The notes under the pieces were generated by a model. That model ran no database searches. It worked only from the letters and a program-made list of their open reading frames with translations, and was not told the DNA's origin. A DNA stretch of 64,000 nucleotides from Methylobacter sp. (GTDB lineage Bacteria > Pseudomonadota > Gammaproteobacteria > Methylococcales > Methylomonadaceae), in the NCBI GenBank assembly GCA_028716975.1, contig JAQUOU010000001.1:310001-374000 (forward strand). The letters run 5' to 3'. Positions 18,358 to 27,693 of the stretch are shown here, in pieces. A program made the position numbers and the translations under genes. How positions within the stretch are numbered: the stretch's first letter is position 1; the number at the start of each line of letters is the position of its first letter.

Positions 18358-18501
18358 ATGGATAAATTGAGCGAAGAAGACCGCAGGCGAATTCTCGAAA
18401 GCCCTCCTATAGGCACTTTTGCGCTGATGTCAATGGTCATTGGCGGTATGGTAGTGGCATGGCTGTTTCTTTATTACGGCGTATTTTTGCCGCGCGGCTA
18501 G
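18358..18501 (+). CDS. Cytochrome c oxidase subunit IIa-like small membrane protein
   Basis: A 47-residue single-span protein that begins MDKLSEEDRRRI and has one hydrophobic helix (residues ~18-42, TFALMSMVIGGMVVAWLFLY). A GAGAGAGGA ribosome-binding site precedes ATG 18358. It ends 9 bases before the subunit II start. ba3-type oxidases (for example Thermus) carry a one-helix subunit IIa in this position, which fits size, topology and operon place. It is small enough to be missed by gene callers. Confidence 0.75.
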   Translation: MDKLSEEDRRRILESPPIGTFALMSMVIGGMVVAWLFLYYGVFLPRG

Positions 18502-18510
18502 GATTTAACT

Positions 18511-19113
18511 ATGCAAATAGAACCACTAAAATCAAAATACGGACAGCTCTTGCGAGATTTTTACACGCAACTTCGTGCCATTCATATCGATCAGCTGGAA
18601 CGAAAATGGATCACTATCACCGTGATTGTGATTGGTCTTTTTGTCGGCATTATTACCATTGATGCGTTTTTTCACGGCATTAATCCGCCCAGTAAAGTTG
18701 AAACAGTTGATTCCGCCACGCTGCATTTAAATAAGGAATTTGCCGAGGACAATCTGGGCGTGCAAGTTAATAACAGCGGCGGTATCACCATCAGAATGGT
18801 AGCTGGGCGCTACTCCTTTTTCCCTAAACATATCTCTGTCCCTGCTGAAACAAAATTAACCTTCCGTTGGGTCAGTATGGATGTTTTGCACGGCGTTCAT
18901 ATCCCCATGACTAACATGAGCACGATGATTGTGCCGGGTTATGTTGCTGAAATAACCACCACCTTTCCGAAACCGGGCGAATATCCTGTGCTGTGTAATG
19001 AATATTGCGGCTTGGGCCATAACCATATGTGGAGCAATATATCTGTTATTGCCAAAGAAGACTGGACTGCCCCGGTAAAGTTGCCCGCTAAAGGAGGATC
19101 AAACAATGAATGA
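18511..19113 (+). CDS. ba3-type cytochrome c oxidase subunit II (CuA)
   Basis: A 200-residue protein with one N-terminal transmembrane helix (residues ~30-50) and a periplasmic cupredoxin domain. The dinuclear CuA ligands are complete: VLHGVHIP supplies the first His, and CNEYCGLGHNHM supplies two Cys, His and Met. It accepts electrons from cytochrome c and passes them to subunit I. The single helix and short length are typical of B-type (ba3) oxidases, unlike two-helix aa3 subunits. An AAAGGAGG near its 3' end serves subunit I, whose ATG overlaps its stop by 8 bases. Confidence 0.93.
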   Translation: MQIEPLKSKYGQLLRDFYTQLRAIHIDQLERKWITITVIVIGLFVGIITIDAFFHGINPPSKVETVDSATLHLNKEFAEDNLGVQVNNSGGITIRMVAGRYSFFPKHISVPAETKLTFRWVSMDVLHGVHIPMTNMSTMIVPGYVAEITTTFPKPGEYPVLCNEYCGLGHNHMWSNISVIAKEDWTAPVKLPAKGGSNNE

Positions 19114-20731
19114 TGCAGCAGAGCGAAAATTGGCGTTAAGCCATCTGTGGGTAGCTTTTATAGCCTTCATCGTGGCTTGTTTCATGGGTGAATATCAAGT
19201 GCTGGAACGTAGCGGTTTTATTCCTGCCCTGGATTCACCCAGTGTTTATTTTGCTTCAGTCAGTACCCACGGCGTATTAATGGCGTTTGTACTGACCATA
19301 TTTTTCATTATGGGCTTCGGCTATTACATTGCCGCCACCAGCTTACAGCAACCGGTATGGAATAAACCGCTGGCATGGGGCGCCTTCTGGCTTGCTTTAG
19401 CCGGGGTCGTAATGGCTGCGGTTCCTTTGCTTACCGGCAAAGCCTCAGTACTTTATACCTTTTATCCGCCTATTGTCGCTCATGCAGCCTTTTATATTGG
19501 CGCCACGCTACTGGTCGTCGGCTCCTGGGTCTGGTGCGTGATTATGTTGGTGATGTTTATTCAATGGAAAAAAGCCAACCCCGGGCAGCCTGTGCCTTTA
19601 GCCATGTTTGCAACTGCCATGAATGCTATGTTATGGCTATGGACCAGCGCCGGTGTTGCAGTAGAGGTGCTTTTTCAGTTGATTCCCTGGTCTTTGGGCT
19701 GGATGGATGCCATTGATCCAGGATTGGCCAGAACCTTATTTGCCTGGACTTTACATCCCATCGTTTATTTCTGGCTGATTCCTGCCTATACCGCTTTTTA
19801 TGTGTTTGTGCCCAAACAGGCGGGCGGGTTTGTGTTTAGTGATGAAATGGCCCGGCTCACCTTTATCTTATTGGCGGTGTTCGCCTTGCCGATAGGCTTT
19901 CACCACCTTTATATGGATCCGGAACAGGCGAGAGGCTGGAAGTTATTACACGGCATCGGCACTTTCGTGGTCGCTTTACCTACTTTAGTGACTGGTTTCA
20001 GCGTCATCGCCTCACTGGAAATAGCCGGACGCCTGCGTGGCGGTAAAGGATTATTCGGCTGGATAGGCAGCTTGCCTTGGACTAATACAATGGTATTGTC
20101 GGTTATTCTATCGTTACTGATGCTGATTTTTGGCGGTTTTGGCGGCATCGTCAACGCCAGTTATGCAATGAATGCCATGATCCACAATACTGCGTGGGTA
20201 CCCGGTCATTTTCACCTGATTTTTGCCGGCACCACTGTCATTATGTATTTTGCCATAGCCTATTATTTCTGGCCGCTGCTGGTTAAAAAGCCTTTATTTT
20301 CCAATCCAATGGCTCTGGTCCAGCTCTGGACATGGTTTATAGGCATGAGTATTTTAACGACTCCGTGGCATGTGCTGGGCTTATTAGGTCAGCCCCGCCG
20401 CATTTCCACAGTTGTTTATAATAACCTACTGACGTTATCCTGGAAACCTTACGAATTAATGATGATACTGGGTGGTTTGATATTGCTGGGTTCGGCCTGT
20501 TTATTTATCTACAATTTGGCAAAGACCCAGCTGAATCCGGCTGCAGAAGCATTTGAGCAACAAATTGAATATGCTGAAACAGTAACACCGGTAGAGTCTC
20601 TCCCTGAATGGTTGAATGATTTTAAGCTCTGGAACAAAGTGATAGCTGTTTTAATGGCGATTAGCTTCGGCTATCCAATCTTGCAGTTCTTTTTTATGGA
20701 CACTTCCGGTTCATCTCCATGGGGATTTTAA
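19106..20731 (+). CDS. ba3-type cytochrome c oxidase subunit I
   Basis: A 541-residue, about 13-helix heme-copper oxygen reductase of the B (ba3) class. Low-spin heme ligand candidates are in STHGVLMAFVL and PGHFHLIFAGT. CuB ligands are in TLHPIVYFWLIPAY, with the His-x3-Tyr cross-link pair, and in FHHLYMDPEQ. The K-channel Glu of A-type enzymes is absent, as in the class. It reduces O2 to water and pumps protons, usually with high O2 affinity, a useful property for a microaerophilic methanotroph (inference). Its stop lies 2 bases before the downstream cytochrome c4 start. Confidence 0.94.
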   Translation: MNDAAERKLALSHLWVAFIAFIVACFMGEYQVLERSGFIPALDSPSVYFASVSTHGVLMAFVLTIFFIMGFGYYIAATSLQQPVWNKPLAWGAFWLALAGVVMAAVPLLTGKASVLYTFYPPIVAHAAFYIGATLLVVGSWVWCVIMLVMFIQWKKANPGQPVPLAMFATAMNAMLWLWTSAGVAVEVLFQLIPWSLGWMDAIDPGLARTLFAWTLHPIVYFWLIPAYTAFYVFVPKQAGGFVFSDEMARLTFILLAVFALPIGFHHLYMDPEQARGWKLLHGIGTFVVALPTLVTGFSVIASLEIAGRLRGGKGLFGWIGSLPWTNTMVLSVILSLLMLIFGGFGGIVNASYAMNAMIHNTAWVPGHFHLIFAGTTVIMYFAIAYYFWPLLVKKPLFSNPMALVQLWTWFIGMSILTTPWHVLGLLGQPRRISTVVYNNLLTLSWKPYELMMILGGLILLGSACLFIYNLAKTQLNPAAEAFEQQIEYAETVTPVESLPEWLNDFKLWNKVIAVLMAISFGYPILQFFFMDTSGSSPWGF

Positions 20732-20733
20732 AT

Positions 20734-21405
20734 ATGAAGCGAATGCTGTTATTGCTAGGGTTTATTGCACCGGCTGTGGTTTATGCTGAACCTGCCTCTC
20801 AAATTGCCTGGACACCGGAAATCCTGAATTTCGTAAAAAACGGTAACCTTAACAAGGGTAAGGAACTGGCGGAATCCTGTAAAAGCTGTCATGGCGATAA
20901 AGGCCAGGGCGTAAAAGAGGAAATGAGGGATGATGAAACACTTCCCGCTATTCCCGCATTAGCGGGCCAAGTCGCCACTTATACTTACAAACAGTTGCGC
21001 GATTATTTCAATGGCAGTCGGAGCCACGATTCAATGACCTCAGCGGTTAAAGCACTGACTGAACAGGATACCGCTGATTTAGCCGTTTGGTTCAGTTCCT
21101 TACCAGCGCAAAAAAATAAAGCTAGCGGCAAAAGTCTTGCCGGAGCGGAAAAAATGGTTGAACAGGGCGATGGCAAACGTATTCTGCCTCCCTGTTTTGT
21201 TTGTCATGGCGCGAAAGGGCAGGGCGAAAAAATGGATATTCCGGCGCTCGCGGGACAACAGGCCGATTATTTAACCAGAACCTTGCTGGACTATAAAAAC
21301 GGCCGGCGGCACAATGATATTTATAGCCGTATGCGCCTTATTGCACAACAACTGAATGAGGAGGAAATCAAGGATCTGGCTCAGTATTACCAGCAGCTGA
21401 ATTAA
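20734..21405 (+). CDS. Diheme cytochrome c4-type protein
   Basis: A 223-residue exported diheme cytochrome. A signal peptide (residues 1-18, ending VVYA) is followed by two homologous class I cytochrome domains. The heme motifs are CKSCHGDKGQG (residues ~49) and CFVCHGAKGQG (residues ~153). The distal Met ligands probably lie in the later parts of each domain. ATG 20734 is preferred over ATG 20719, which lies inside subunit I, because it gives a clean signal peptide and has GGGGA 8-12 bases upstream. As last gene of the oxidase operon it is the probable electron donor to CuA. Confidence 0.92.
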   Translation: MKRMLLLLGFIAPAVVYAEPASQIAWTPEILNFVKNGNLNKGKELAESCKSCHGDKGQGVKEEMRDDETLPAIPALAGQVATYTYKQLRDYFNGSRSHDSMTSAVKALTEQDTADLAVWFSSLPAQKNKASGKSLAGAEKMVEQGDGKRILPPCFVCHGAKGQGEKMDIPALAGQQADYLTRTLLDYKNGRRHNDIYSRMRLIAQQLNEEEIKDLAQYYQQLN

Positions 21406-21591
21406 ACAAAAAGTGTTGGGCTGCTCCAAATACCGGACAACCCAACGATTCGGCAAACTGCTCAGCCGGGCATAAAGATATAGTAGCGCCCAAAAGTGTC
21501 ATGTCACAAATACGTCTTTATTGTCCAATTAGATTGACTTCCAAAACCGGTGGCACTAGAGTCATGCTCATAGTCATCTGAGTCATTTATT

Positions 21592-21843
21592 ATAAAAACT
21601 ATCAAGGCATCCGACTTCAAAGCCAAATGCCTGCAACTGATGAACGAGGTGGCGGAACCCGCCGATATCATCGTAATCACCAAGAACGATCAACCGGTTG
21701 CGCAGTTAGCGCCGATTGTTTCAAGACCTGCAACGCACGCCAGTAGTCATAAAAGCAAGATTGACATCCTCGGAGACATTGTAGGCCCGATTGGCGAGCC
21801 ATGGAATTCCGAATGTTCGTCCTCCTACACACCCACGCCTTGA
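21592..21843 (+). pseudogene. vapB/phd-type antitoxin remnant (initiator lost)
   Basis: The frame reads IKTIKASDFKAKCLQLMNEV and continues IVITKNDQPVAQLAPIV, which is clearly a Phd/YefM antitoxin. The expected initiator ATG before KTIKASDF is ATA at 21592-21594. Translation could only start at an internal ATG (21640), after part of the DNA-binding strand. The frame then continues GDIVGPIGEPW, the usual C-terminal toxin-binding segment. It is followed by a broken toxin gene. It was probably a plasmid- or island-borne module that has decayed. Confidence 0.7.
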
Positions 21844-22011
21844 TCTGGCTCGACCAGGACCAACCATCCCTCACTCGGGCCCGAGGCGCGCCAACGAGCC
21901 AATGTCGCCTCCCAACAAGGTCGTTTGGAAGTATCGGTGATCTCCTTCTGGGAAATCACCACGCTAATTGACAAGGAGCGGTTCACTTTGGCACTACCAC
22001 CTACTGCATGA
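21813..22011 (+). pseudogene. vapC PIN-domain toxin remnant (frameshifted, catalytic Asp lost)
   Basis: ATG 21813 opens MFVLLHTHALIWLDQDQPSL, the start of a PIN-domain VapC toxin, but the first catalytic Asp (normally LLDTHALIW) is His here. After about 25 codons the frame breaks. Another frame continues with QQGRLEVSVISFWEITTLID, the second PIN helix with its conserved Glu, and ends at TGA 22011. The C-terminal half with the remaining acidic residues is missing. It is a dead toxin next to a dead antitoxin. Confidence 0.7.
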
Positions 22012-22088
22012 TCCTGGACTTGCCTACTTTAAAGCCGTAACCGGACATCAGGCCTAGCCGGGCTTAACCGGGAGATTTAAGCGTATTG

Positions 22089-22705
22089 TCAGAATTGACC
22101 ATGCCATCCTGCAAGCACGCCGATGCCGTTTTTGAAACCCTTGAACTGCCCTTGCCGGACTTCGTGGGTGCTCCAAACACTGCCAATATTGCGTGGCGTG
22201 AACTGTAGGCGATTACCCACCTCAATCCCGGCCCCATTAACGTCGTCAGTACTTTTGGCGACGCGAACATCTTGATTGGCGTAGGCGGCAATCACATTCA
22301 AGCCCGGCAAGTATTTCGCCCTGGATGTCCAGTTCCGGCCCCCGGCTACATGCGCCGTATCCGTCGTGGCAATGTTTTGCTTGGCCAAGTCGTAATACGC
22401 CAGCGTGGCTCGCAGGCGGCCATCGAAGAATTCAGCCTTGGCACCCAGTTTCCATTGCTGAGCGGTTGGGGGAGGTATGGGAGATCCTGCTGGCTCTGGC
22501 GCTGAACCCGCCACATAAGCACGCGCCCCCGTCTGAGCGCCAAAGTTCTCCCCATAATACTGTACAGGCTTAACCAGTTTTGTGGTTGCCATAACAGGCC
22601 GACTCGGGGCGTGACGGCATCGTCTACGGTGCTGCTGTTACTCCCGCCGGCGCCAAATCCAGAATCATTTCTTCGGCTTAGGTTTAAATTTCGGTTGCTC
22701 ATCAA
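22089..22705 (-). pseudogene. TonB-dependent siderophore receptor fragment
   Basis: Two frames together give beta-barrel pieces of an FpvA/FhuA-like receptor. The first (to about 22560) has DDAVTPRVGLLWQPQNWLSL. After a frameshift it continues ENFGAQTGARAYVAGSAPEP, QQWKLGAKAEFFDGRLRATL and AYYDLAKQNIATTD. The plug domain, N-terminus and final barrel strands are missing, so only about 200 residues of some 700 remain. No partner genes (TonB, FecR) are nearby. It lies next to the vapBC remnant, marking 21.5-22.7 kb as decayed, probably imported DNA. Confidence 0.75.
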
Positions 22706-22863
22706 TTCTAAAAAACTGATATAGGTATCTAATAATATCGTTTATTAATAACAGCGGTTTACTTTAACATGCTTTCCAACGGCAAAAAAATATTCAGGAA
22801 CATCAAGAATTAAACTTATGCAGGTTTATTTAATGATCAGTAAGTAATTAGCGGAGAACTTTC

Positions 22864-23037
22864 ATGGCGGAGGAAACGGAAAGAACGTTTACTAAAAAAC
22901 AGAACACACTTGAAATAGCCAATCAGATTTCAAAAATTCTACAGGAAATTCGCTTTGGCTCGGTTGAAATTATCATTCATGAAAACAGGGTGGTGCAAAT
23001 CGAGCGCAAGGAAAAGATACGCCTTGATGCGAAGTAA
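22864..23037 (+). CDS. YezD-like (DUF2292) small protein
   Basis: A 57-residue protein. The core, KILQEIRFGSVEIIIHENRV followed by VQIERKEKIRL, matches the YezD/DUF2292 family. Its members are often found with sulfur-assimilation and sulfate-uptake genes, but the function is not established. A GGAG ribosome-binding site precedes ATG 22864. It is 184 bases upstream of the porin and heads the sulfate transport cluster, consistent with that association. It is short enough to be overlooked by annotation pipelines. Confidence 0.75.
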   Translation: MAEETERTFTKKQNTLEIANQISKILQEIRFGSVEIIIHENRVVQIERKEKIRLDAK

Positions 23038-23221
23038 CTCTCGAAAGTAATAACTTAAATTTAAACAGGAAACGCTATCGATATTAATTAATAAAGATTT
23101 TGTAGCTTTTTAAAGCGGCCAATTTATTCAGTTTCTACCGTAAAAAACGGCGACTAAAAAAAATTAGAGTAATGACAGACTGACCGGATCACCGGAGGCT
23201 ACAAATTTTTAGGATTAATAT

Positions 23222-24769
23222 ATGAAACATTTTCGACGTACTGCCTTGGCAAGCGTGATCAATCTCGTTTTAGTCGGCAGTCCCGATGTTTATGCAGCTA
23301 CCAGTGAACAATATACTGAAGCTTTGGAGCGACGGGTGCGCGAACTGGAAAGACGTCTGGAGAAGCTGGACCAGGCGGGAGCTTTTTCTAACAACAATGC
23401 AACAACAACGGCAAACCCTGTGGTGGAAAAACTGACACGTAAGGTAAATACTCTGGAACGCAAGCTTGAAGTGCAAGATGAGGTTACTACGGGCAATTTC
23501 AATAAGTTGCCGGTATTCGATGTAGCTGATAATGGCTTCAGGATTACCTCGTCTGACAAGAAACATCAGCTGCGGATACGCGGGGCCGCGCAAACGGATG
23601 GCCGATTCTTCTCTGAGGATGATAAATTCAAGTCCACTGACAGATTCGAACTTAGACAAGCACGCGTCTGGCTTGAAGGCTACGTATTTAATAACATTTA
23701 CTACAAGATCATGCCCGATTTTGCCGCGGGAGGGAATATTTTGCCCGATGCTTATCTTGACTACGCCTACGATCCTGCTGTCAGCCTGTTAGTCGGTAAA
23801 TTTAAGCCCGCGCTCAGTCTTGAACGCTTGCAGGGCGACTCGGACGGCACTTTCCTGGAGCGCGCTTTTCCAACCTATCTGGCCAGTAATCGCGATGTGG
23901 GCGTGCAGTTACATGGCGCATTTGCCAAGCCCGGTTATGCTGTCGAGACTGTGCCGGGCCCTATCGATTCCAGGAATTTTTTCACTTATCAACTCGGAGT
24001 CGATAACAGCTCCGGCGACGACGGCAGCCCGAATAATAATTCGCCTGACACTGATGACGATAAAGAATTCGTGGGCCGTTTGTTTGCGCATCCGTTTCAG
24101 CATACCGGTTTTTCCTGGCTGGAAGGATTTGGATTCGGCATAGCCGGCACCGTGGATGATCCCAGCCAGCAAGCTCTTAGACCGCAGGCAACTCCTATAG
24201 GCAGAACAACGTATCTTGATTATGCCAATACCTATTCACTTGGCGGGGCGGCACAAGCAGCCCCTGTGTCCGATGGCGACAGACATCGCATTTATCCGCA
24301 AGCTTACTGGTATGCCGGACCGTTTGGCGCCATGGCGGAGTATGTAGTTTCGTCTCAACACCTCTCCGGCAGGAATAGTGCAGGCAATAGAGTAAATGTC
24401 AAGCAGGATAATAAAGCCTGGCAGGTGTTTGTGTCTTATGTCGCAACCGGTGAAGATAATACCTTTGGGTCGATCAAACCCATACAGAATTTTAATCCGC
24501 TGGATGGCAAGTGGGGAGCATGGCAATTTGCCGCGCGCTGGAGCGAGATTGATATAGATGACAGCACCTTTCAAGTCATTGACCCGAGCAAGTCAGCCTC
24601 TCATGCTACCTCATGGGCATTAGGCGTCAACTGGTATCTTAATGCCTATGCTCTGCTTAGAGCGGATTATGAACAGGTATCTTTTGATGGCGGCGCCGGA
24701 ACTTCAAGAAGGGTAACGGACCGCCCCACCGAACAGGTTTTTGCAACCCGTTTTCAATTATCATTTTAA
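23222..24769 (+). CDS. Phosphate-selective porin O/P-family outer-membrane porin
   Basis: A 515-residue outer-membrane protein. A signal peptide (residues ~1-25, ending VYA) precedes a short coiled coil ([18 protein letters not shown], residues ~33-50), as in trimeric OprO/OprP porins. The barrel contains [37 protein letters not shown] and a final strand ending in Phe (ATRFQLSF). The family name says phosphate, but its place between yezD and the sulfate-binding protein suggests sulfate or sulfonate uptake; that is inference. It has an AGGA ribosome-binding site, with sbp 25 bases downstream. Confidence 0.88.
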   Translation: MKHFRRTALASVINLVLVGSPDVYAATSEQYTEALERRVRELERRLEKLDQAGAFSNNNATTTANPVVEKLTRKVNTLERKLEVQDEVTTGNFNKLPVFDVADNGFRITSSDKKHQLRIRGAAQTDGRFFSEDDKFKSTDRFELRQARVWLEGYVFNNIYYKIMPDFAAGGNILPDAYLDYAYDPAVSLLVGKFKPALSLERLQGDSDGTFLERAFPTYLASNRDVGVQLHGAFAKPGYAVETVPGPIDSRNFFTYQLGVDNSSGDDGSPNNNSPDTDDDKEFVGRLFAHPFQHTGFSWLEGFGFGIAGTVDDPSQQALRPQATPIGRTTYLDYANTYSLGGAAQAAPVSDGDRHRIYPQAYWYAGPFGAMAEYVVSSQHLSGRNSAGNRVNVKQDNKAWQVFVSYVATGEDNTFGSIKPIQNFNPLDGKWGAWQFAARWSEIDIDDSTFQVIDPSKSASHATSWALGVNWYLNAYALLRADYEQVSFDGGAGTSRRVTDRPTEQVFATRFQLSF

Positions 24770-24794
24770 AAAACTGACGGAGAGAGTTTTACTC

Positions 24795-25805
24795 ATGAAT
24801 TACAATTTTACCAATATCTTGTTTGCAGCCTTATTTACCGTTCTGGCGGCAGGAAATATACGTGCGGCCGATATAACCCTGCTCAACGTATCTTACGATC
24901 CGACCCGCGAGCTGTATAAACAATACAATCCGCTATTCGCCAAATACTGGAAAGACAAAACCGGCGATACGGTAACGATAAACCAATCCCACGCCGGTTC
25001 CGGAAAACAGGCGCGGGCTGTGCTGGAAGGGCTGGAAGCCGATGTAGTGACCCTGGCCCTGGGCTACGATGTTGATGTGTTGTACCAAAGACGCAAGCTG
25101 ATACCGGAAAACTGGCAAACCTTGCTGCCAAAAAACAGCTCGCCCTATACTTCTACCGCCGTATTCGTGGTGCGCAAGGGTAATCCGCTGAGCATCAAGG
25201 ACTGGAACGACTTAATCAAACCCGGCGTCAGCATTGTGACACCTAACCCGAAAACCTCAGGCGGCGCGCGCTGGAACTATCTGGCGGCTTGGGCTTATGC
25301 GCTTAAAGCTAACAATAATGATGAGGCGGCTGCTAAAGACTTCATTGCAAAACTGTATAAAAACGCGTCAGTTCTGGATACCGGCGCGCGTGGTTCCACC
25401 ACTACTTTTGTTGAACGGGAAATAGGCGATGTATTGATCGCCTGGGAAAACGAAGCCTATCTGGTGTTGCGTGAGTTTGGCGCCGATAAGTACGAAGTTG
25501 TTACGCCTTCATTCAGTATTTTAGCCGAGCCGCCCGTCGCCGTAGTGGAAGATATTGCCCGCAAGCATGGAACTACAGAAGTAGCGACTGAATACTTAAA
25601 GTATTTATACAGCAAAGAGGCTCAGGAAATTATAGGGAAAAACTTTTATCGTCCTACCGATCCTGAAATTGCCGCCAAATATGCAAGTCAATTCCAGCCC
25701 CTGGAATTGACCAATATCGATAAATTAGGCGGCTGGAATGCTGTCCAGAAAAAACACTTTTCCGATGACGGCATATTCGATCAAATTTACGGTGCAGGTA
25801 AATAA
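24795..25805 (+). CDS. sbp: Sulfate/thiosulfate ABC transporter periplasmic binding protein
   Basis: A 336-residue periplasmic protein. From ATG 24795 it has a clean signal peptide ([14 protein letters not shown], ending IRAAD) and a GGAGAG ribosome-binding site; an in-frame ATG at 24741 lies inside the porin gene and is rejected. Family motifs are [38 protein letters not shown] and [19 protein letters not shown]. It captures sulfate (or thiosulfate) for CysTWA encoded directly downstream. The following intergenic region has a strong hairpin that may protect this part of the mRNA. Confidence 0.95.
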   Translation: MNYNFTNILFAALFTVLAAGNIRAADITLLNVSYDPTRELYKQYNPLFAKYWKDKTGDTVTINQSHAGSGKQARAVLEGLEADVVTLALGYDVDVLYQRRKLIPENWQTLLPKNSSPYTSTAVFVVRKGNPLSIKDWNDLIKPGVSIVTPNPKTSGGARWNYLAAWAYALKANNNDEAAAKDFIAKLYKNASVLDTGARGSTTTFVEREIGDVLIAWENEAYLVLREFGADKYEVVTPSFSILAEPPVAVVEDIARKHGTTEVATEYLKYLYSKEAQEIIGKNFYRPTDPEIAAKYASQFQPLELTNIDKLGGWNAVQKKHFSDDGIFDQIYGAGK

Positions 25806-25838
25806 TAAATCGATTAGATAGAATAAAAATTCTTCTGG

Positions 25839-25880
25839 AGGGGGGTAATCTCTTGGGTCTTCAAAGGACGAGTCCCCCCT
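25839..25880 (+). promoter_or_regulatory. Stem-loop between sbp and cysT
   Basis: AGGGGGG (25839-25845) pairs perfectly with CCCCCCT (25874-25880) over a 28-base loop. There is no following T tract. Such hairpins between a binding-protein gene and its permease genes commonly raise the relative level of the binding protein by mRNA stabilisation or partial termination. That reading is inference here. Confidence 0.5.
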
Positions 25881-25943
25881 TACAGAGTTTAACTTTTGAG
25901 GACAATAATGCAAACAAGAACTCAATTATGAGGGAGATAGGTA

Positions 25944-26771
25944 ATGGCACAAAGTAGCGTGATGCCGGGATTTCGTCCCACTCTAGGATTCGCCGCGATC
26001 TATTTAAGTCTGGTGGTGTTAATCCCGCTTAGCACCCTGGTGTTTGAAAGCTTTAAGCTGTCGTGGGATGACTATCTCCACATTATTACCAATAGACGCG
26101 TATTGTCTACGTTCCGTGTCAGTTTTAGCACGGCGCTGGCGGCGGCGTCGATAGCCAGTGTGTTTGGCTGCATTGTTGCATGGGTATTGGTACGGTATTC
26201 ATTTGCCGGTAAAAGAGTGCTTCATGCTTTGATCGACCTGCCTTTTGCACTACCCACGGCTGTTGCAGGGATTGTGTTGGCAACTATTTTTCAACCCAGC
26301 GGTTTTCTCGGAAAACTGTTGATAGATACTTTTAACTTACAAGTAGCCTACAAACCGTTAGGGATTGTGATGGCGCTGATTTTTATCAGCATTCCGTTTG
26401 TGGTGCGCACTGTTGAACCGGTGCTGCTGGAATTTGAGCCGGCGATGGAAGAAGCCGGGGCCAGTCTTGGCGCTTCAAGGCGGCAGATTTTCACGAAAAT
26501 TATTTTTCCGAACATTTTGCCGGCTCTGCTGACAGGTTTCGCTTTGGCTTTTGCAAGAGGCGTAGGCGAATACGGCTCTGTTATCTTTATTGCCGGTAAT
26601 ATTCCGTATGTATCAGAAATTGTGCCTTTATTGATAGTGACCAAACTTGAACAATTTGATGTGGAAGGAGCAACTGCTATTGCACTGACGATGCTTATTA
26701 TCTCGTTTGTGCTGTTGCTGCTGATTAATTTGCTGCAGTTATGGGTGCGTAAGCGCTCCGGGCAACTATAG
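25944..26771 (+). CDS. cysT: Sulfate ABC transporter permease CysT
   Basis: A 275-residue inner-membrane permease (CysT/CysU) with about six helices and the binding-protein-dependent transport fold. The EAA loop reads [20 protein letters not shown] (residues ~171-190), the contact with Cys[16 protein letters not shown] and [17 protein letters not shown] are characteristic of sulfate permeases. A GGGAG ribosome-binding site precedes ATG 25944. It is separated from sbp by a 138-base hairpin-containing spacer and followed by cysW after 11 bases. Confidence 0.95.
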   Translation: MAQSSVMPGFRPTLGFAAIYLSLVVLIPLSTLVFESFKLSWDDYLHIITNRRVLSTFRVSFSTALAAASIASVFGCIVAWVLVRYSFAGKRVLHALIDLPFALPTAVAGIVLATIFQPSGFLGKLLIDTFNLQVAYKPLGIVMALIFISIPFVVRTVEPVLLEFEPAMEEAGASLGASRRQIFTKIIFPNILPALLTGFALAFARGVGEYGSVIFIAGNIPYVSEIVPLLIVTKLEQFDVEGATAIALTMLIISFVLLLLINLLQLWVRKRSGQL

Positions 26772-26782
26772 GAGAGCCGGAA

Positions 26783-27655
26783 ATGAATGCAATTGCGCCA
26801 CCTCTGATCAATATTAAAAATATTGAAAAACCTTATCGACAGCAGGCTTTGCAGGACCCGGACTGGGTCAGGTGGAGCTTGATTGCCATTGCTGTGGGCT
26901 TTATTTTCCTGTTTATATGCCTCCCTTTGGGTTTGGTGATTTTTCAAGCCTTTTCCAAAGGCATAGCGGCTTATTGGTCTGCCTTAAGCCAACCGGATAC
27001 TTTATCGGCTTTAAAGCTGACCCTGCTGACAGCCTTGATCACCGTGCCGTTAAACACGGTGTTTGGCGTTTCGGCGGCCTGGGCGATTACCCGTTTTGAC
27101 TTTAAGGGCAAGAGCATACTGACCACGTTGATTGATTTGCCGTTTTCGGTATCCCCGGTTATTTCCGGCTTGATTTTTGTCCTGTTGTTTGGCGCGCAAG
27201 GATGGTTTGGGGGATTGTTGCTGGAGCACGATATAAAAGTCATTTTTGCAGTGCCGGGCATAATTCTGGCGACCTTGTTTGTCACTTTTCCTTTCGTGGC
27301 CAGGCAGCTGATTCCGTTAATGCAGGAAATGGGCAATCAGGAAGAGGAGGCAGCGCTGTCATTAGGCGCCGGCGGTTGGAAAACTTTTTGGGCGGTGACG
27401 CTGCCCAATATCAAATGGGCTTTGCTTTACGGCGTGCTGCTGTGCAATGCCCGGGCAATGGGCGAATTTGGCGCGGTTTCCGTGGTATCCGGGCATATCA
27501 GGGGAGTAACCAATACGCTGCCCTTGCATGTTGAAGTCAGTTATAACGATTATGACATTATCGGAGCCTTTGCCGGCGCTTCCATTCTGGCGGCTTTGGC
27601 CATCGTGACGCTGATTTTAAAAACCGCTTTGGAATGGAAGCAGGCCAACCGCTAA
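26783..27655 (+). CDS. cysW: Sulfate ABC transporter permease CysW
   Basis: A 290-residue second permease subunit forming a heterodimer with CysT. Family motifs are [38 protein letters not shown], the EAA loop [20 protein letters not shown], and [19 protein letters not shown]. There is a hydrophilic N-terminal extension of about 30 residues before the first helix, usual for CysW. It lies 11 bases after cysT. cysA follows at 27694. Confidence 0.96.
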   Translation: MNAIAPPLINIKNIEKPYRQQALQDPDWVRWSLIAIAVGFIFLFICLPLGLVIFQAFSKGIAAYWSALSQPDTLSALKLTLLTALITVPLNTVFGVSAAWAITRFDFKGKSILTTLIDLPFSVSPVISGLIFVLLFGAQGWFGGLLLEHDIKVIFAVPGIILATLFVTFPFVARQLIPLMQEMGNQEEEAALSLGAGGWKTFWAVTLPNIKWALLYGVLLCNARAMGEFGAVSVVSGHIRGVTNTLPLHVEVSYNDYDIIGAFAGASILAALAIVTLILKTALEWKQANR

Positions 27656-27693
27656 CCGGCATAGACAATCATTTAATTTTTGAGATATCCTCC

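Noticed and set aside
21414-21446. GTTGGG...CCCAAC pair after the cytochrome c4 gene, possible terminator
   Set aside because: Only six pairs over a 20-base loop and no T tract, so too weak to call.
25908-25931. Seven-codon ORF (MQTRTQL) before cysT, possible leader peptide
   Set aside because: No regulatory codon run and no attenuator-like hairpin after it. Probably chance.
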